Virus record (IMG/VR): IMGVR_UViG_3300032291_002669
Location: 1-31,668 of that record
Direction: 5' to 3' (one strand)
Length of the DNA stretch: 31,668 nucleotides
From: a virus
Shown: positions 3,996 to 10,980 of the stretch, piece by piece
Numbering within the stretch: position 1 is the stretch's first letter
How the letters are laid out: each line of letters opens with the position of its first letter
The notes under the pieces: generated by a model
What the model was told of the DNA's origin: nothing
The model's database searches: none
The model's input: the letters and a program-made list of their open reading frames with translations, nothing else
Program-made: the position numbers and the translations under genes

Positions 3996-4762
3996 GCCCA
4001 TTCCTTTTCTTGGTCGTATGTAACAGAATACTCTCCTGTAAATATCTCTGCATAAGATATGATATCTCTATTATACCTTATAAGGGTTTCTACACCTACT
4101 TTGTCGCATATGTACTTCTTACCCCTGGTAAGTGGTTTAAACTTCATCCCCTGGCCTTGTAGAGCGTTGTTAAGGGTATCTATGTAACGTGTCTTGCCAT
4201 AACGTTTTGATGTAAATGATTGATCAACATAATCAAACCTTGCTTGTGCATCATCTTTTTTTGCAATGTCCGAATTGTCCATTATGTACTGTACTGCAGG
4301 ATGATCCATCCTATCAGACCAATTTCGCATGTTATTGCTGTATTTTTCCATATTGCGTAATGTTGAATCAGCAAAGGCCATGCGTATAAGGTCTGCAGGT
4401 GAGGTTTGAACCTCTGTTGCGAAACTTATCAAAAAAGCGGTTGCGAAAGGAAACTTGTCGCTATATGTCGAAACGCCGAAGTGCACATTCGGATTAAACG
4501 ACTCGACGGACATATTATCTTCTAAGAGTCGCATATGATTGCCGAGAGATACAAACTCTTGTCGATTCATATCGCAGTCGACGAACAAACATTCCGACGG
4601 ATCTATATCCTCGGCGAGACATAAAATATTTTTGTCGTAAGAACCTACTATTTGCGAACCGTTAAAACGCTCCAATAATTTTGCGGACATAAAGCCATCC
4701 ATGTCAGGGGATATAATAAGATTCTTAGAATACTCCAGTGTGTTGAGTATGTCTGTTTTCAT
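3992..4762 (-). CDS. DHH-superfamily phosphoesterase-like protein
   Basis: A 256-aa protein. Near the N-terminus, LIISPDMDGFMSAKLLERF (about residues 15-33) looks like DHH motif I (HxDxDGxxSAxxL), and ECLFVDCDM (57-65) resembles the next aspartate motif. Asp20, Asp22, Asp62 and Asp64 are candidate metal ligands; the first His of motif I is Ser here. DHH proteins such as RecJ, NrnA and cyclic-dinucleotide phosphodiesterases hydrolyse phosphodiester bonds using Mn ions. The C-terminal part is not recognised as DHHA1. A role in nucleotide or nano-RNA turnover, or in degrading signalling dinucleotides, is possible. It starts at ATG 4762, six bases after TATATT, so it is predicted leaderless. Confidence 0.55.
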   Translation of the reverse strand: MKTDILNTLEYSKNLIISPDMDGFMSAKLLERFNGSQIVGSYDKNILCLAEDIDPSECLFVDCDMNRQEFVSLGNHMRLLEDNMSVESFNPNVHFGVSTYSDKFPFATAFLISFATEVQTSPADLIRMAFADSTLRNMEKYSNNMRNWSDRMDHPAVQYIMDNSDIAKKDDAQARFDYVDQSFTSKRYGKTRYIDTLNNALQGQGMKFKPLTRGKKYICDKVGVETLIRYNRDIISYAEIFTGEYSVTYDQEKEWA

Positions 4763-4768
4763 TTGTCG

Positions 4769-4774
4769 AATATA
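4769..4774 (-). promoter_or_regulatory. Leftward -10 element of leaderless promoter
   Basis: On the minus strand, GGGG-TATATT is followed by six bases and then ATG 4762. It lies only 5 bp from the rightward -10 at 4780-4785, so the two divergent promoters probably compete for RNA polymerase. Confidence 0.55.
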
Positions 4775-4779
4775 CCCCT

Positions 4780-4785
4780 TATAAT
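4780..4785 (+). promoter_or_regulatory. Rightward -10 element for the holin-like gene
   Basis: TATAAT, nine bases before ATG 4795; the transcript would carry at most a 2-3-nt leader. Confidence 0.55.
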
Positions 4786-4794
4786 AATGTTACT

Positions 4795-5067
4795 ATGACA
4801 ATCCAAGACTGGGCTTCCCTAATTGTAGCCATTCTTACAATTGTATCATCAATCGCCTTCGGAATCAAGTGGCTAGTTAAACATTATTTAGCAGAACTTA
4901 AGCCGAATTCTGGATCATCGATGAAAGATCAAATTTCAAGATTAGAGATGAGAATTAACGAAGCCGACTCTACTAGAACTCAGATGAAAGAAGATCACAA
5001 GGTTATGAAAGAAAAACTTGACCACATGTATGATATTCTTTTAGAGTATATTGCAAAACCTAAATAA
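4795..5067 (+). CDS. Membrane/coiled-coil protein, holin-like
   Basis: A protein of 90 aa. Residues about 6-28 form a transmembrane helix (WASLIVAILTIVSSIAFGIK), followed by WLVKHYLAELKPNSGSSMKD and a charged, probably coiled-coil tail to the end. I recall proteins with a TM helix and a 'KHYLxELKPNxGSSxxD' motif as common in actinophages, where they are often annotated as holin or membrane protein. The lysozyme-like gene lies 9 kb away, so holin is only one option; it could instead anchor or tether a tail component. A possible terminator follows at 5099-5121. Confidence 0.68.
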   Translation: MTIQDWASLIVAILTIVSSIAFGIKWLVKHYLAELKPNSGSSMKDQISRLEMRINEADSTRTQMKEDHKVMKEKLDHMYDILLEYIAKPK

Positions 5068-5080
5068 CTTATATACTATA

Positions 5081-5121
5081 TATAAAGATAGTTTTTAAAA
5101 CTATAAAGATAGTTCTTTTTT
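5081..5121 (+). terminator. AT-rich terminator-like repeat
   Basis: TATAAAGATAGTT occurs twice (5081-5093 and 5102-5114). AACTAT (5099-5104) pairs with ATAGTT (5109-5114) around AAAG and is followed by CTTTTTT. An alternative 17-nt palindrome, ATAGTTTT-T-AAAACTAT (5088-5104), could compete. It is probably a weak intrinsic terminator for 4795-5067. Confidence 0.5.
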
Positions 5122-5243
5122 CTTATATATTTAAAGTATACACTATCCCTAACATGGTCAAAATAGACTTATGGTAACAAAACGGACATTGTCTATTATA
5201 ACAATTTGATAACTTTAAATATCATGTCCAGATTGTCCTATTA

Positions 5244-5252
5244 TGGTATACT
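5244..5252 (+). promoter_or_regulatory. Extended -10 promoter (TGG-TATACT) for a possible small RNA
   Basis: ATTATGGTATACTT matches the extended -10 pattern of the late promoters, but no gene starts just after it. Instead a strong hairpin with a T-rich tail lies 12-60 nt downstream. Confidence 0.5.
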
Positions 5253-5258
5253 TTTATT

Positions 5259-5315
5259 ACTGGCTAATACCTTGGTTTGTCCTATACCCACCAATCAAGG
5301 TATTAGTCTTTATTT
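5259..5315 (+). ncRNA. Putative ~55-nt hairpin RNA / promoter-proximal terminator
   Basis: CTAATACCTTG (5264-5274) and CAAGGTATTAG (5296-5306) form a perfect 11-bp stem with a 21-nt loop that can be extended by a few pairs (GTT/AAT), followed by TCTTTATTT. Starting from the TGG-TATACT at 5244-5252, a transcript of only about 55 nt would be made. It may be a small regulatory RNA, or an attenuator/terminator insulating the next promoter at 5320-5325. Confidence 0.45.
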
Positions 5316-5319
5316 ATGG

Positions 5320-5325
5320 TATAAT
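5320..5325 (+). promoter_or_regulatory. Leaderless late promoter (TGG-TATAAT, 6 nt, ATG)
   Basis: TATGG-TATAAT-CTGAGT-ATG. There is no Shine-Dalgarno, and transcription should start at about the A of ATG 5332. Confidence 0.68.
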
Positions 5326-5331
5326 CTGAGT

Positions 5332-5727
5332 ATGCCTATTCACTCTCAACTTGCATTTGGTGCTGACCCAGTCAGTATGCAATGGAGCGTTGTTAGAGGA
5401 GATACTGGAACTCTCCGTGTAGAGTTTTATGAGGATAATGAAATAGACTATTACGACACTACTGGATGGACTTTTAGAGCAACTGCTTATGATCAATCTG
5501 GTAACGTTTTGGATGCCCTCGAATGTGAGCCTGGTGAAGGATTTGTCGATATTACAGCCTACCCATCGGTTACAAAAAATTGGGGATTAAAATACTCATC
5601 AGTTGTGGCTCAATTACCATTTGATCTACAAGTAACAATTCCAGAACTAATTGAAGACACTGTTTGGACTCCTGTAATTGGAACCATACAAGTATTAGGC
5701 GACATTACACCAGGGGGTACACTATAA
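5332..5727 (+). CDS. LtfC/BppU-like tail protein (copy 1)
   Basis: A 131-aa protein starting MPIHSQLAFGADPVSMQWSV. The stretch QWSVVRGDTGTLRVEFYEDN followed by DTTGWTFRATAYDQSG has the 'W..vrGDt..f.v......g....l.Gw.f....' layout of N-terminal beta-sandwich domains of phage baseplate/fibre adaptor proteins (LtfC-like, BppU-N-like). Related sequences are at 14926-15309 and, more distantly, 7578-8030. The frame is open upstream to 5206, but that segment contains the hairpin and the promoter, so ATG 5332 is preferred. Its TAA overlaps the next ATG by one base; it probably links the following collagen-like fibre to the virion. Confidence 0.62.
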   Translation: MPIHSQLAFGADPVSMQWSVVRGDTGTLRVEFYEDNEIDYYDTTGWTFRATAYDQSGNVLDALECEPGEGFVDITAYPSVTKNWGLKYSSVVAQLPFDLQVTIPELIEDTVWTPVIGTIQVLGDITPGGTL

Positions 5728-6818
5728 TGGCAGTTATTAAGATTGTTCCGATGCCAGGCGCAGTTGGAGACAAGGGAGACGAAGGCGCTCCAGGAGCACA
5801 AGGTCCACAAGGACCAGCAGGTCAAAACGGTTTGCCAGGAACGCCTGCTCTATGGTCATATCAAGGTGCATATAACTCTGCTGCTGCTTATGCAGTTGGC
5901 GATGTCGTAGTTTATCAAGGACAACTTTATTATACAAAGTCAGTAACAACTGCTGGAACACTTCCAACCAATACAGTTAAGTTTGATTTGATTGCAGCAA
6001 AGGGTGCAGATGGGCAACCAGGAACCAATGGTTCTGATGGTGCACCAGGAGCAGGGTTTGGAATTTTCTATTTAGGAAACTATAATCCAAATAGCGGATA
6101 CGTTCCAGACATTGCAGTAGTTAGAGGATCAGACGGACAACTCTATCTTGCTAAAGCAAGTGGACAACTTGGAGATCCAGTTGGAAACACTGCACAGTGG
6201 GAAGTTTGGATTCCTAAAGGTGCAGATGGTACAAACGGGACAAATGGTACAAATGGTGCAGATGCACTTTGGAACTTTACTGGTCCATGGGTAAATGGAA
6301 TTGACTATGGTCCTGGATCTTTAGTTGAGTTTGAAGGATCGACTTACTATCATCCCAATGGACAATTTTCATCATACGCCCCACCAACAAATGGTTGGCT
6401 TTTAGTTGCAGAAAAAGGTGAACCAGGAACTGATGTGTTTGCTGAAGATGGAACTTTGTATGGACCTACTAATTTTGGTGCCCTTAAAGTTTTGGGACTT
6501 ATAAATTCAGGCGATAATGATCTTGGTCTATATGCTAACGATGCAAATATAATTCTGCAAACTGCAGATGGAAAAGTAGACATTGTTGCACCTGAAGTTA
6601 ACATTGTCTCAAATGTAGTGCCATCATCATTCAATATTAATACTTATCTTGGCGCTTCAGTCAATAGCAATAGGACTTCAACTTATGCAGTCGAAGACAA
6701 GGTTGTTGCAACCCTTGGAGATTTACCAACGGGAGCAACAGGAACATTCCAAACATCAGATAGCAAGATAGTTACAGTTACTAATGGAATCATTACATCT
6801 ATAGAGTCACTGACTTAA
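5727..6818 (+). CDS. Collagen-like fibre with chitin/carbohydrate-binding-like repeats
   Basis: A 363-aa protein. After MAVIKIVPMP come about ten Gly-X-Y triplets (residues 11-40), then a repeat unit ALWSYQGAYNSAAAYAVGDV followed by VYQGQLYYTK. Shorter Gly-X-Y runs near residues 92-110 and 167-180 separate two more such units (IFYLGNYNPNSGYVPDIAVV; ALWNFTGPWVNGIDYGPGSL followed by VEFEGSTYYH). The units resemble CBM5/12 chitin-binding modules (W..g.aY..GDvV.y.g..Y). The C-terminus is a beta-rich fibre domain. Prolines in the Y position (GAPG, GLPG, GQPG) are potential substrates for the hydroxylase at 11433. It starts at ATG 5727, overlapping the previous stop. Confidence 0.8.
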   Translation: MAVIKIVPMPGAVGDKGDEGAPGAQGPQGPAGQNGLPGTPALWSYQGAYNSAAAYAVGDVVVYQGQLYYTKSVTTAGTLPTNTVKFDLIAAKGADGQPGTNGSDGAPGAGFGIFYLGNYNPNSGYVPDIAVVRGSDGQLYLAKASGQLGDPVGNTAQWEVWIPKGADGTNGTNGTNGADALWNFTGPWVNGIDYGPGSLVEFEGSTYYHPNGQFSSYAPPTNGWLLVAEKGEPGTDVFAEDGTLYGPTNFGALKVLGLINSGDNDLGLYANDANIILQTADGKVDIVAPEVNIVSNVVPSSFNINTYLGASVNSNRTSTYAVEDKVVATLGDLPTGATGTFQTSDSKIVTVTNGIITSIESLT

Positions 6819-6823
6819 TATAG

Positions 6824-6832
6824 TGAGATAAT
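6824..6832 (+). promoter_or_regulatory. Leaderless late promoter (TGA-GATAAT, 6 nt, ATG)
   Basis: AGTGA-GATAAT-GTATCC-ATG, with six bases between the -10 and ATG 6839. Confidence 0.55.
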
Positions 6833-6838
6833 GTATCC

Positions 6839-7570
6839 ATGGCTGTTTCTAAATCTATGGATTTTCCAGGTGCAAAAAAATCTTCATATGCTGCACAAGT
6901 AGAACAAAGTCAAGCATCTCCTACTGTAGATAACGCTCTTTCATTTCTTCCAGTCCCTGGCCCAGTTGGACCACAAGGACCTGCAGGTAGAGATGGTAGA
7001 AATGGAGAACAAGGTTTACAAGGAGCACAGGGAGAGCCTGGCCCCAAAGGAGATCGTGGTCCAGCAGGAGTAAATGGACAAAGTTCATTATCATCTTCAG
7101 GACAGCAAGCAGGATGGGGCTCATATACAAACACTATTGACAAACCAACAAAACTTGGTATCTCTCAAGGAGACGATGGTTGGGTAACTCTTATATTAGA
7201 CACAAAAGATAAAAGTCAAAATGAAAAATACCTTCCAGAAGGCTGTACCAGTCTTTGGAATAGCCACCAGAGAGCCCTAAACTTCCACGGTATAAAAGAA
7301 GGCTCCCAAGTATCGGTAACATACAACTTTGAACTAACAACATATAGTTCTAATACAGAGGTTTGGCTAAGAACCTATTTTGCAAGCAATGATCAGGAGT
7401 TTGTCCAGTTCGTAGGCTCCCTTAAGTATCAAAACACATACAACCTTTCAGTTACCCAAAAGATCTTTATTGAAAATACTGCTATGTGGGGCAATGGTGC
7501 TGTTCCTCAACTTAGAACAGACTTTGATGCTTCCGTAATATTCAATTCTGTCTACGTCAGCGTGGTATAA
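6839..7570 (+). CDS. Collagen-like fibre with globular C-terminal domain
   Basis: A 243-aa protein. An N-terminal segment of about 37 residues is followed by about 13 Gly-X-Y triplets (PGPVGPQGPAGRDGRNGEQG, then LQGAQGEPGPKGDRGPAG), then a beta-rich C-terminal domain of about 150 residues (GWVTLILDTKD...VYVSVV) that may be a trimeric TNF/C1q-like knob. I infer a trimeric collagen-like stalk with a receptor-binding head. Its final codons GTG GTA TAA lie inside the next promoter (TGG-TATAAT). Translation should be leaderless. Confidence 0.78.
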   Translation: MAVSKSMDFPGAKKSSYAAQVEQSQASPTVDNALSFLPVPGPVGPQGPAGRDGRNGEQGLQGAQGEPGPKGDRGPAGVNGQSSLSSSGQQAGWGSYTNTIDKPTKLGISQGDDGWVTLILDTKDKSQNEKYLPEGCTSLWNSHQRALNFHGIKEGSQVSVTYNFELTTYSSNTEVWLRTYFASNDQEFVQFVGSLKYQNTYNLSVTQKIFIENTAMWGNGAVPQLRTDFDASVIFNSVYVSVV

Positions 7571-7571
7571 T
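7563..7571 (+). promoter_or_regulatory. Leaderless late promoter overlapping a stop codon
   Basis: GTGG-TATAAT-AAAACC-ATG. The TAA of the upstream gene (7568-7570) is inside the -10 hexamer 7566-7571. Exactly six bases separate it from ATG 7578. Confidence 0.7.
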
Positions 7572-7577
7572 AAAACC

Positions 7578-8030
7578 ATGGCATTTCCAGCAACCTATGA
7601 CTTTAACTACTATAAGGGTGACACCTTTGAGTTTCGTATCTACCCGAAAAAAAATGATGGAACGGTTTTTGATCTGTCTGGATATCTTGATAGCAATGTT
7701 CTTTATAACACAAATACTATAGACGGTGTTACTGGTTCTGCACCATACGAGCAAGCAAGGTTTTCAATTGCCCCAGCAAGAGGAAGTGCTGCTTCAGCAA
7801 TAATTACAGGTTTTGCAAGAATTCATGGTGATGGAACACATGTTAGATGTGCAATTAGACCAACAGAGGGACGACAGTTGAATGCTGGAACTGAATATTT
7901 TTACGATGTTGAAGTAAGAGTTCCTTCTGGAGGACCAGACAACCCATTTTATGAAAAAGTAATTACTCTCATGACTGGTAGAATAACAGTCACCGAGCAA
8001 GTCACACTAGACCCAGTTCCTGGAGATTAA
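7578..8030 (+). CDS. LtfC/BppU-like tail protein (divergent copy)
   Basis: A 150-aa protein beginning MAFPATYDFNYYKGDTFEFR. The pattern 'yyKGDtfefriypk..dGt.fdLsGy' is that of BppU-N/LtfC-type beta-sandwich adaptor domains, here with a longer insertion in the middle (ARFSIAPARGSAASAIITGF). It probably forms a baseplate or fibre-attachment element for the next two gene products. Two bases separate it from the next gene. Confidence 0.58.
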   Translation: MAFPATYDFNYYKGDTFEFRIYPKKNDGTVFDLSGYLDSNVLYNTNTIDGVTGSAPYEQARFSIAPARGSAASAIITGFARIHGDGTHVRCAIRPTEGRQLNAGTEYFYDVEVRVPSGGPDNPFYEKVITLMTGRITVTEQVTLDPVPGD

Positions 8031-8032
8031 TC

Positions 8033-8635
8033 ATGGCAGATATCCTAGTATCAAATGAAGACCTAACAGTTTTTGGTGGTCCAGTAGAAATAAGTCTTGA
8101 CCTAGATATAGGACCACAAGGTGATCGTGGAAGCATTATCTTGGCATCAAACGGTAATCCACAAGACGCTAATGTTCATGCTGATTTGATGAATATGCCA
8201 GAAGGAATTGAAGCACTAGACATAGCAATTGATGTTAATGAATATTCTGATACATATAAAACAGTGTTTCAAAGAGTAGCGACAACAAGTGGCACTCAGT
8301 GGACAGAGATGCTTAATTTAAAAACAAATTATTATTCTTCTGTAAAAGATGTAACTGCTGTTGTAAGTAACGGAATTGGAACACTAACAATTCCACCAAT
8401 TAATCTAACAGACATTGCAAATGATATAAACCTTACATCTGCAAACTTTAGTATTCAGTATTCTGTTTCATCTTCTATTGGAGGTCCATTGGCAACAAGC
8501 CTTGTAGTTAAGGAAGTTGTGAATAGCCCAATCAGAGCACTACCACTTGAAATAAAGGGTGTAGAATATATTGACAATGCTTGGCAGCCTATGGCTGGTC
8601 TTAAGCGTGTTCATTTATTTATTACAGTGGTATAA
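8033..8635 (+). CDS. Putative tail/fibre protein
   Basis: A 200-aa protein starting MADILVSNEDLTVFGGPVEI. It contains a single short Gly-X-Y patch (DIGPQGDRGS, about residues 25-34) before NGNPQDANVHADL. This arrangement (beta strand, GPxGxRG, 'gnP') is one I associate with actinophage minor tail proteins, without a named family. GGAG near the end of the previous gene is its Shine-Dalgarno. Its last codons GTG GTA TAA again overlap a TGG-TATAAT promoter. Confidence 0.55.
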   Translation: MADILVSNEDLTVFGGPVEISLDLDIGPQGDRGSIILASNGNPQDANVHADLMNMPEGIEALDIAIDVNEYSDTYKTVFQRVATTSGTQWTEMLNLKTNYYSSVKDVTAVVSNGIGTLTIPPINLTDIANDINLTSANFSIQYSVSSSIGGPLATSLVVKEVVNSPIRALPLEIKGVEYIDNAWQPMAGLKRVHLFITVV

Positions 8636-8636
8636 T
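8628..8636 (+). promoter_or_regulatory. Extended -10 promoter overlapping a stop codon
   Basis: CAGTGG-TATAAT, with the TAA (8633-8635) of the upstream gene inside the hexamer 8631-8636. The next start (GTG 8655) lies 18 nt on and has its own ribosome-binding site, so this mRNA has a short leader. Confidence 0.6.
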
Positions 8637-8654
8637 GACAAGAGGTGATTTATA

Positions 8655-10937
8655 GTGGCAGCAGAGAATATTGACGATACGCCTAACGGCACAGGTCTTT
8701 TCAATGTCAAAATCCCAGGACTTGCTGATCCAGCCGATGTTCAGGCAGCCTTAAGACTATACCACTATGGCTCATATACTTACGATGGAGCAAATACAAA
8801 TACCTCAAATATTTTGCCCAACTCAATTGCAAAACACCTTCAAAACCTTGTAGACGCAGATGCTTTAGAGGTAGTAAATAGAACTGCTGCAGATGCAGCA
8901 GAGGTAGTAGCCAGAAATACTGCAATCGCTGTAGAGACAACAAATAGAAATACTGCAATTACAACACATAATTCAGCAACTACAAATGTCCACGGAATAT
9001 TAAACACAGCAAACTTAGCAACACAGTCATATGTGCTTGACGCTATAAATGGTGCTACTGGTGGATACCCTGGTCTTGCAGGAGAAGGCATTGATTGGAA
9101 TTCTGTTGATTTAAGGTTTGATCTTGAGCCAAAACTATTAAACAATAACACTGTAGTAACTAAAACATCTGGATTTACCTTAGATCCACTGGATGTAAAT
9201 AAAACAATTTTGCTTTCTACATCTTCTCCAATGACTTTGACTGTACCGCTAAATTCTGCAGTTGAAATACCTGTTGGATATAAATATACGGTAGTTGAAA
9301 TAGGATCAGGGAAAACAACTTTCGTTGCAGCATCTGGAGTTACAATAAATAGTAAGAATTCACAACTATTTATCGATAGTCAGTATGGCAGTGCAACTTT
9401 ATTAAAAGTTGGAACAAACTCTTGGATTGCGTATGGAGATATATACGAAGGTTCAAGTTCTCAAACATTCTTAAATGTAACATATAACTGTGGTACTGGA
9501 GCAACAAACTGTCCTCCAAGTACAACATACACCACATCTTATACAATACCTACAACTATTCCTCAGTCCATACTTAGCAGTTATACAACTTTCCTTGGAT
9601 ATGATCTTTCATCAGATAAGCCAGGATGCGTACAATCAGCAAGTACTCCTGACATAACTGCACAACAAGTTGCCAATGGATATACAATCAATGCCAGCGA
9701 TTCTTGTGGTGGAAACATAAGTCTGACTCCAGTATTTCAATATGATCCAACTCCACCTGCAGTAACACCTGCAGTAACACCAGCAGTAACACCAGCAGTA
9801 ACACCTGCAGTTACTCCTGCTGTAACACCAGTTGCCGTCACACCTGCTGTAACACCTGCTGTAACACCAGCAGTTACTCCAGCAGTTACACCAGCCGTAA
9901 CACCTGCTGTAGCAGTAACACCTGCTGTAACACCAGCGGTAATTGAAGGATGGTATGCTTCTGGATGTTGTAATGGAGTTGCAATTTACGGAAGTAGTGT
10001 TGCATCATCTGCAACCGCTTTAGATAATTTAGATTTCCAATGTCAAACATCTCCATCTCAAAGATCTGTTCAGTTTGGAACATCTTATCCAACTGTTAAT
10101 TGTTCAGTAACACCAGCAGTTACACCTGCTGTAACACCTGCCGTCACACCTGCTGTAACACCTGCTGTAACACCAGCAACAACTACAATGTATTATGGAT
10201 GTTGCTCTAATGGGCTTGGAGTACAAGGAAGTTACTCAGATTCTAATACAGCAGTACTTGCATTTGGAGAATTGTGCTCTGGAGATGAACCGTTTAATAC
10301 ACTTCAAGGAGGAGTATTTACAACGCCATCAAGTTGTAACGCACCAGCAGTAACACCTGCAGTTACTCCTGCTGTAACACCAGCAGTAACACCAGCAGTA
10401 ACACCAGCAGTAACACCAGCAGTTACACCTGCTGTAACACCTGCCGTCACACCTGCCGTCACACCTGCCGTCACACCTGCTGTAACTTGGTATTGTTCAA
10501 CAACTGAAAATGGTGCAGGACAATATCGTGGAACATCAAGTTCAGACCAGTCATCACAAATATGTAATGACTATAAGACAGTATGTTCAACATCTGGATA
10601 CCCTGCATACCCTTCAGTACCAGCCTGTGCCGTCACACCAGCAGTTACACCTGCAGTTACTCCAGCCGTAACACCAGTTGCCGTCACACCTGCCGTAACA
10701 CCAGTTGCCGTCACACCTGCTGTAACACCAGTTGCCGTCACACCTGCAGTAACACCTGCTGTAACACCAGCAGTAACACCAGCAGTTACACCTGCTGTAA
10801 CACCTGCCGTCACACCTGCTGCAAATGATTGTGATGCATGTCCAGGACAGTATTCAGGGACAAGCGCAGGGTGTGCACAATGTACTAATTGTGTAAATCA
10901 GGGCGGATACTGGACTGGATCATCATGTTACACTTAA
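8655..10937 (+). CDS. Giant adhesin/fibre with (TPAV)n arrays and Cys-rich knobs
   Basis: A 760-aa protein from GTG 8655 (AGAGGTG ribosome-binding site at 8640-8646). The N-terminal 160 residues are fibre-like, including TTNVHGILNTANLATQSYVL and GIDWNSVDLRFDLEP; both have close counterparts in the fibre at 18235. A beta-rich domain follows (about 165-275), then a Cys-containing domain (about 280-365). The rest alternates four Thr/Pro-rich (TPAV)n arrays with Cys-rich modules of about 50 residues (starting WYASGCC, MYYGCC, WYCSTT) and a C-terminal Cys-rich cap (CDACPGQY...CAQCTNC). It looks like disulfide-stabilised knobs on extended mucin- or extensin-like spacers. It is likely a host-surface adhesin and a good candidate substrate for the neighbouring hydroxylase and glycosyltransferase. 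Confidence 0.72.
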   Translation: MAAENIDDTPNGTGLFNVKIPGLADPADVQAALRLYHYGSYTYDGANTNTSNILPNSIAKHLQNLVDADALEVVNRTAADAAEVVARNTAIAVETTNRNTAITTHNSATTNVHGILNTANLATQSYVLDAINGATGGYPGLAGEGIDWNSVDLRFDLEPKLLNNNTVVTKTSGFTLDPLDVNKTILLSTSSPMTLTVPLNSAVEIPVGYKYTVVEIGSGKTTFVAASGVTINSKNSQLFIDSQYGSATLLKVGTNSWIAYGDIYEGSSSQTFLNVTYNCGTGATNCPPSTTYTTSYTIPTTIPQSILSSYTTFLGYDLSSDKPGCVQSASTPDITAQQVANGYTINASDSCGGNISLTPVFQYDPTPPAVTPAVTPAVTPAVTPAVTPAVTPVAVTPAVTPAVTPAVTPAVTPAVTPAVAVTPAVTPAVIEGWYASGCCNGVAIYGSSVASSATALDNLDFQCQTSPSQRSVQFGTSYPTVNCSVTPAVTPAVTPAVTPAVTPAVTPATTTMYYGCCSNGLGVQGSYSDSNTAVLAFGELCSGDEPFNTLQGGVFTTPSSCNAPAVTPAVTPAVTPAVTPAVTPAVTPAVTPAVTPAVTPAVTPAVTPAVTWYCSTTENGAGQYRGTSSSDQSSQICNDYKTVCSTSGYPAYPSVPACAVTPAVTPAVTPAVTPVAVTPAVTPVAVTPAVTPVAVTPAVTPAVTPAVTPAVTPAVTPAVTPAANDCDACPGQYSGTSAGCAQCTNCVNQGGYWTGSSCYT
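9756..9942 (+). repeat. (TPAV)n coding repeat array 1
   Basis: In-frame 12-nt units (variants of GTAACACCTGCA) encode ValThrProAla about 15 times, with occasional 6-nt slips giving VAVT. Synonymous codons vary from unit to unit. Confidence 0.9.
10105..10175 (+). repeat. (TPAV)n coding repeat array 2
   Basis: The shortest array, about six 12-nt units, lies between two Cys-rich modules. Confidence 0.88.
10343..10488 (+). repeat. (TPAV)n coding repeat array 3
   Basis: About twelve uninterrupted 12-nt units between the second and third Cys-rich modules. Confidence 0.9.
10627..10821 (+). repeat. (TPAV)n coding repeat array 4
   Basis: About fifteen units; three carry VAVT (GTTGCCGTCACA) variants. 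It is followed by the C-terminal Cys-rich cap. Confidence 0.9.
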
Positions 10938-10947
10938 TATGTAAATA

Positions 10948-10956
10948 TGGTATACT
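10948..10956 (+). promoter_or_regulatory. Extended -10 promoter (TGG-TATACT)
   Basis: ATATGG-TATACT, 24 nt before ATG 10981. An AAAAGGAG ribosome-binding site lies between, so this transcript has a leader. It probably drives the small-protein and modification-enzyme operon 10981-13653. Confidence 0.6.
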
Positions 10957-10980
10957 TTAAATAAATGAAAAGGAGAAAAA

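Noticed and set aside
5068-5331. A tRNA gene in the gap with the strong hairpin
   Set aside because: Only one long stem is present; no D/T arms, no GTTCRA box and no acceptor-stem pairing were found.
5206-5331. N-terminal extension of the LtfC-like protein from 5206
   Set aside because: The segment contains an extended -10 promoter, a strong hairpin and the leaderless promoter for ATG 5332, and its translation is unlike the family N-terminus.
10571-10813. Antisense and +1-frame ORFs over the TPAV arrays (for example a (VTAG)n reading)
   Set aside because: They arise because the 12-nt repeat is open in several frames; only the frame of 8655-10937 continues through the non-repeat modules.
8655-10937. 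A CRISPR array for the regularly repeated 12-nt sequence
   Set aside because: Units are short, contiguous, without spacers and in frame within one long coding sequence.
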